Assembly: GCF_003049505.1 (NCBI RefSeq)
Contig: NZ_PYWN01000038.1
Coordinates: 1-64,000 of the forward strand
Source of the DNA: Metasolibacillus meyeri
GTDB taxonomy: Bacteria > Bacillota > Bacilli > Bacillales_A > Planococcaceae
Direction of reading: 5' to 3'
DNA: 64,000 nt
Below the pieces are notes generated by a model. It did no database searches, was not told where the DNA came from, and was given only the letters and a program-made list of their open reading frames with translations. The position numbers were made by a program, and so were the translations under genes. This document shows, piece after piece, positions 61,284 to 64,000 of this stretch (positions are counted from its first letter, which is position 1; each line of letters starts with the position of its first letter).

Positions 61284-61760
61284 TTACTTTTTAATTAACA
61301 AAATTGTTGCCAATGCCGCAATTCCTTCTTCCCGACCAACAAAGCCTAATTTCTCTGTTGTTGTGGCTTTTACATTGACCTGTGAGACATCCGCATTTAA
61401 TAACTCCGCAATTCGGTTGCACATTGACTCGATATACGGTGCCATCTTAGGCCGCTGTGCCATAATTGTTGCATCTACATTGCCTAACACATAGCCTTTA
61501 TCCTCAACAATTTTCCAAATATATTGTAGCAATTTTGCTGAATCAGCATCTTTCCACTCTGGGTCTGTATCAGGGAAATGACGCCCAATATCCCCTTCAC
61601 CAATTGCCCCAAGCGCTGCATCCGTAATCGTATGTAACAATACATCTGCATCTGAATGCCCTAAAAGCCCACGCTCATGCGGAATTTCAATACCGCCTAA
61701 AATTAATTTGCGTCCTTCCGCAAATGCATGTACATCATAACCTTGCCCTACTCGAAACAT
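61284..61760 (-). CDS. ispF: 2-C-methyl-D-erythritol 2,4-cyclodiphosphate synthase
   Basis: 158 residues from the ATG at 61760 ([13 protein letters not shown]), six bases after AAGGAGG; the ATG two codons earlier is too close. Metal ligands in GYDVHAF (Asp/His) and HSDADVLLH, and the [15 protein letters not shown] motif. Fifth step of the MEP isoprenoid pathway. ispD, its usual neighbour, is not upstream. Confidence 0.96.
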   Translation of the reverse strand: MFRVGQGYDVHAFAEGRKLILGGIEIPHERGLLGHSDADVLLHTITDAALGAIGEGDIGRHFPDTDPEWKDADSAKLLQYIWKIVEDKGYVLGNVDATIMAQRPKMAPYIESMCNRIAELLNADVSQVNVKATTTEKLGFVGREEGIAALATILLIKK

Positions 61761-61821
61761 ATTCATCCTCCTTTTAATTAATTATTTACTTTCTATCATA
61801 TCAAAGTTTCCATAGAAATAG

Positions 61822-61862
61822 AAAAAAGCGCGCTCAAAACATTGCTTTGAAACGCGCTTTTT
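61822..61862. terminator. Bidirectional terminator after the serine acetyltransferase gene
   Basis: AAAAAGCGCG...CGCGCTTTTT with inner CTCAAAA/CTTTGAA partial pairing; A-run and T-run on either side. Confidence 0.8.
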
Positions 61863-61908
61863 CTGCTATGGTCAATAACACTTCACTTTTCGTGACAACT
61901 GTAAATGG

Positions 61909-62850
61909 TTAAATATGATACTCAATATTTTTCATTTGGCTATTGCTGATATTCGGAGATGGCTGTGAATTGTACACGCGAGAATACGGTGGTACAGAAT
62001 GCGTTAGCCAAATATTACTACCTAACACCGAATCATGACCGATTGTCGTATCTCCGCCTAAAATCGTAGCCCCTGCATAAATAACCACATTGTCCTCAAT
62101 ATTTGGATGACGTTTAATACCTTTAATTGGATTGCCATTTGCATCAAGTGGGAAGCTTAGTGCACCTAACGTTACACCTTGATAAACCTTCACATTTCTA
62201 CCAATCGTACATGTTTCCCCAATTACCACACCTGTACCATGGTCAATGAAGAAGGATTCGCCAATAGATGCTCCTGGATGAATATCAATACCTGTTAAAC
62301 GATGTGCATGCTCTGACATAATACGTGGCACAATTTGCACACCCATCTCATACAATTCATGTGCAATACGGTGGATAAACATCGCAACAACCGATGGATA
62401 GCTTAGCAAAATCTCCTCTGTAGAAAGAGCTGCTGGATCTCCATTATATGCAGCTTGAATATCTGTTTGTAGCACTTTACGAACCGTTGGGAATCTAGCA
62501 ATTAAATTCATGACGATTTGGTCTGCCTGCTCACGGCAATATGTTTCACAATTTGCTGGATTGCTATCCTCCATATTATAAATCAATACTTTTTCAATAA
62601 TATCACGCAAATCTAGCGCTGCTTCGCGTAATTTATTACTGCTTACAATATTAATGCGTATCTCATCAATCGGTGGTGTCGTGTAAATCCCTGGGAATAG
62701 CACTTCATGAAATTTATCTAAAATTTTATAGATTTCATCACGCCCAACAAAGCCAATAGAATTTTCAATATCAATATATTGTTTATTTATATCATTCAGA
62801 GAGCTCGTAATTGCTGGTACTTTTTCGTTCAACCATTCATTTAAATTCAT
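61909..62850 (-). CDS. Serine O-acetyltransferase, long form (EpsC/CysE family)
   Basis: 313 residues from the ATG at 62850; an alternative GTG-type frame to 62886 lacks a ribosome site as good as AAGGGGTG here. N-terminal helical domain (about 1-170) and left-handed parallel beta-helix with hexapeptide repeats containing the catalytic His: GIDIHPGASIGESFFIDHGT and KVYQGVTLGALSF. Acetylates L-serine from acetyl-CoA, the first step to cysteine. It may replace the short cysE normally between gltX and cysS. Confidence 0.88.
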   Translation of the reverse strand: MNLNEWLNEKVPAITSSLNDINKQYIDIENSIGFVGRDEIYKILDKFHEVLFPGIYTTPPIDEIRINIVSSNKLREAALDLRDIIEKVLIYNMEDSNPANCETYCREQADQIVMNLIARFPTVRKVLQTDIQAAYNGDPAALSTEEILLSYPSVVAMFIHRIAHELYEMGVQIVPRIMSEHAHRLTGIDIHPGASIGESFFIDHGTGVVIGETCTIGRNVKVYQGVTLGALSFPLDANGNPIKGIKRHPNIEDNVVIYAGATILGGDTTIGHDSVLGSNIWLTHSVPPYSRVYNSQPSPNISNSQMKNIEYHI

Positions 62851-63221
62851 AACAACAAAACACCCCTTCATTTTCTCATTAACCATATAATAATACTTGT
62901 GTTTTTATAAGGGTACAAAAGATTACTGTCGTTTGCAACAGTTCATTTTATTTTCACTCAATGAGTATTTGACAAGAGGAATTTAGATTAATAATGCTAC
63001 ACCGTGTTGGTGCATAGTATGCATGGAAAATCAAACGCTAGTATAGAAGTTAAAGCGGTTATCTGGGCAAGCAATAAGCAAATCGGCATTACAAATAATA
63101 CATTCAGTAAATCTGAACTAGAGAAAACTTTATATTCTATCGTTGACTAAAATTATAATAGTAGATTTTATTATTTTATTGTGATTACCGTTCTATACTT
63201 TTCTTTTCTGAAATTTCATGC
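62851..63221. other. Intergenic region with only a gene fragment
   Basis: Apart from the 43-codon fragment at 63019-63150 and the Fur box at 63222, nothing recognisable is present. Confidence 0.4.
63019..63150 (+). pseudogene. Short C-terminal gene fragment
   Basis: 43 codons reading MHGKSNASIEVKAVIWASNK and then ITNNTFSKSELEKTLYSIVD to a TAA. It looks like the conserved end of a longer secreted or regulatory protein whose front is missing, with no ribosome site before the ATG. Not recognised. Confidence 0.3.
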
Positions 63222-63240
63222 GATAATGATAATCGTTATC
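63222..63240. promoter_or_regulatory. Fur box
   Basis: GATAATGATAATCGTTATC matches the classical 19-bp Fur box GATAATGATAATCATTATC at 18 of 19 positions. It lies 42 bases before the ferredoxin-NADP reductase start. Confidence 0.85.
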
Positions 63241-63282
63241 AATTAAAATTAAATGATTATTTTTTAGGATGGAGCGACATAA

Positions 63283-64000
63283 ATGCAAAATATATATGAT
63301 GTAACAATTATCGGCGGTGGTCCCGCAGGTTTGTATAGCGCTTTTTATAGTGGATTACGTGGTTTGAAAACAAAATTGATTGAAAGTCAGCAAGAATTGG
63401 GAGGCAAAGTGTTACTCTATCCTGAAAAGCTTATTTGGGATGTTGGCGGTCATCCCCCTGTACTTGGAGGACAATTTGTTAAACAATTAATCGAACAAGC
63501 AAAAACATTCGAACCTACCATTTTAACGAATACCAAAGTTGATTTTATAGAACGTCACGATGATTTATTCATCATCCGTACTTCAAAAGGTGAGCAACAT
63601 TACTCGAAGACAATCCTTTTAGCAATTGGTGGAGGCATTATTAGCCCACAAAAGCTTACATTAGAAGGGGCAGAAAAATATGAAATGACAAATTTACATT
63701 ATACAGTGCAATCGTATCAGCGCTTTGTTGACAAAGAAATTATTATTTCAGGTGGCGGTAATGCTGCGATTGATTGGGCAGTTGAACTTAGCCCTATCGC
63801 AAAAAACGTGACTGTTGTTTATCGAAGCGAACAGCTATCAGCCCATGAAGCAACAATTGAGGAAGCGATCAAGGCCGGCGTGCAAATTGAATGCAACACA
63901 ACTATTACAAAGCTTACAGCAAATACAGAAAAAACAGCCATCCAGTTCGTCACATGTGAAAATTCACAAACGCAACAAAGTTATACACGTCAAATTGATG
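63283..64000 (+). CDS. Ferredoxin/flavodoxin-NADP+ reductase, thioredoxin reductase-like type (partial, runs off the window)
   Basis: 239 visible residues from ATG (GGATGGAGC before it). FAD motif DVTIIGGGPAGLYSAF (6-21), then ELGGKV, and NADP-domain motif IIISGGGNAAIDWA (about 157-170). No CxxC redox motif is seen in the visible portion, so it is of the YumC/YcgT type rather than a thioredoxin reductase. In B. subtilis ycgT is Fur regulated, matching the Fur box here. The C-terminal part lies outside the window. Confidence 0.85.
   Translation, partial: MQNIYDVTIIGGGPAGLYSAFYSGLRGLKTKLIESQQELGGKVLLYPEKLIWDVGGHPPVLGGQFVKQLIEQAKTFEPTILTNTKVDFIERHDDLFIIRTSKGEQHYSKTILLAIGGGIISPQKLTLEGAEKYEMTNLHYTVQSYQRFVDKEIIISGGGNAAIDWAVELSPIAKNVTVVYRSEQLSAHEATIEEAIKAGVQIECNTTITKLTANTEKTAIQFVTCENSQTQQSYTRQID

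Overview
The window is a low-GC Firmicutes chromosome segment carrying the str–S10–spc–alpha ribosomal supercluster, almost all on the minus strand. Gene order (sigH, rpmGB, secE, nusG, rplKAJL, rpoBC, rplGB, rpsLG, fusA, tuf, S10/spc/alpha, ecfA1A2T, truA, rplM, rpsI, cwlD, salA, gerD, kbaA, rRNA leader) is that of Bacillales. gerD, cwlD, kbaA and sigH indicate an endospore former. The codon usage and gene complement suggest Planococcaceae (Lysinibacillus/Solibacillus-like); that genus-level guess is inference.

Layout from left to right. (1) 1-120: promoter and leader of a minus-strand rRNA operon whose 16S gene lies just outside the window. (2) 0.2-5.9 kb: a degenerate polysaccharide deacetylase-like protein, kbaA, gerD, salA, cwlD, a small alarmone synthetase and a DinB-family protein. 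(3) 6.2-9.7 kb: a TPP-riboswitch-controlled thiamine-precursor salvage operon (tenA-thiY-thiX-thiZ). (4) 9.78-13.37 kb: a decayed 3.6-kb island bracketed by two copies of the rpsI 3' end. It holds a GNAT acetyltransferase, an APH(6)-type kinase, a truncated fosB and a broken ISL3 transposase. (5) 13.3-32.6 kb: rpsI back to rpsJ, with the ECF transporter core. (6) 32.9-37.4 kb: a Bce-type antimicrobial-peptide sensing and detoxification module inserted between rpsJ and tuf. (7) 37.5-56 kb: tuf, fusA, rpsG, rpsL, rplGB, rpoC, rpoB, the L7/L12-L10-L1-L11 genes with an L10 leader, nusG, secE, rpmGB and sigH. (8) 56-61.8 kb: rae1, rlmB, mrnC, cysS (with a Cys T-box), gltX and ispF. (9) 61.9-64 kb: conserved synteny breaks off, with a long-form serine O-acetyltransferase and a Fur-box-controlled ferredoxin-NADP reductase cut by the window end.

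Most genes are housekeeping. The unusual material is in the spacers. There is a modular palindromic repeat family in at least six gene-free spacers, one copy sitting inside the cysS T-box. The rpsI 3' end has been used as an integration site. The thi operon terminator contains the Shine-Dalgarno of tenA. A perfect dyad covers the rpoB -35 element. RpoB carries Asn at residue 481, the position where His is usual and where Asn is linked to low-level rifampicin resistance. map and the KOW gene are missing between adk and infA, and cysE is missing between gltX and cysS.
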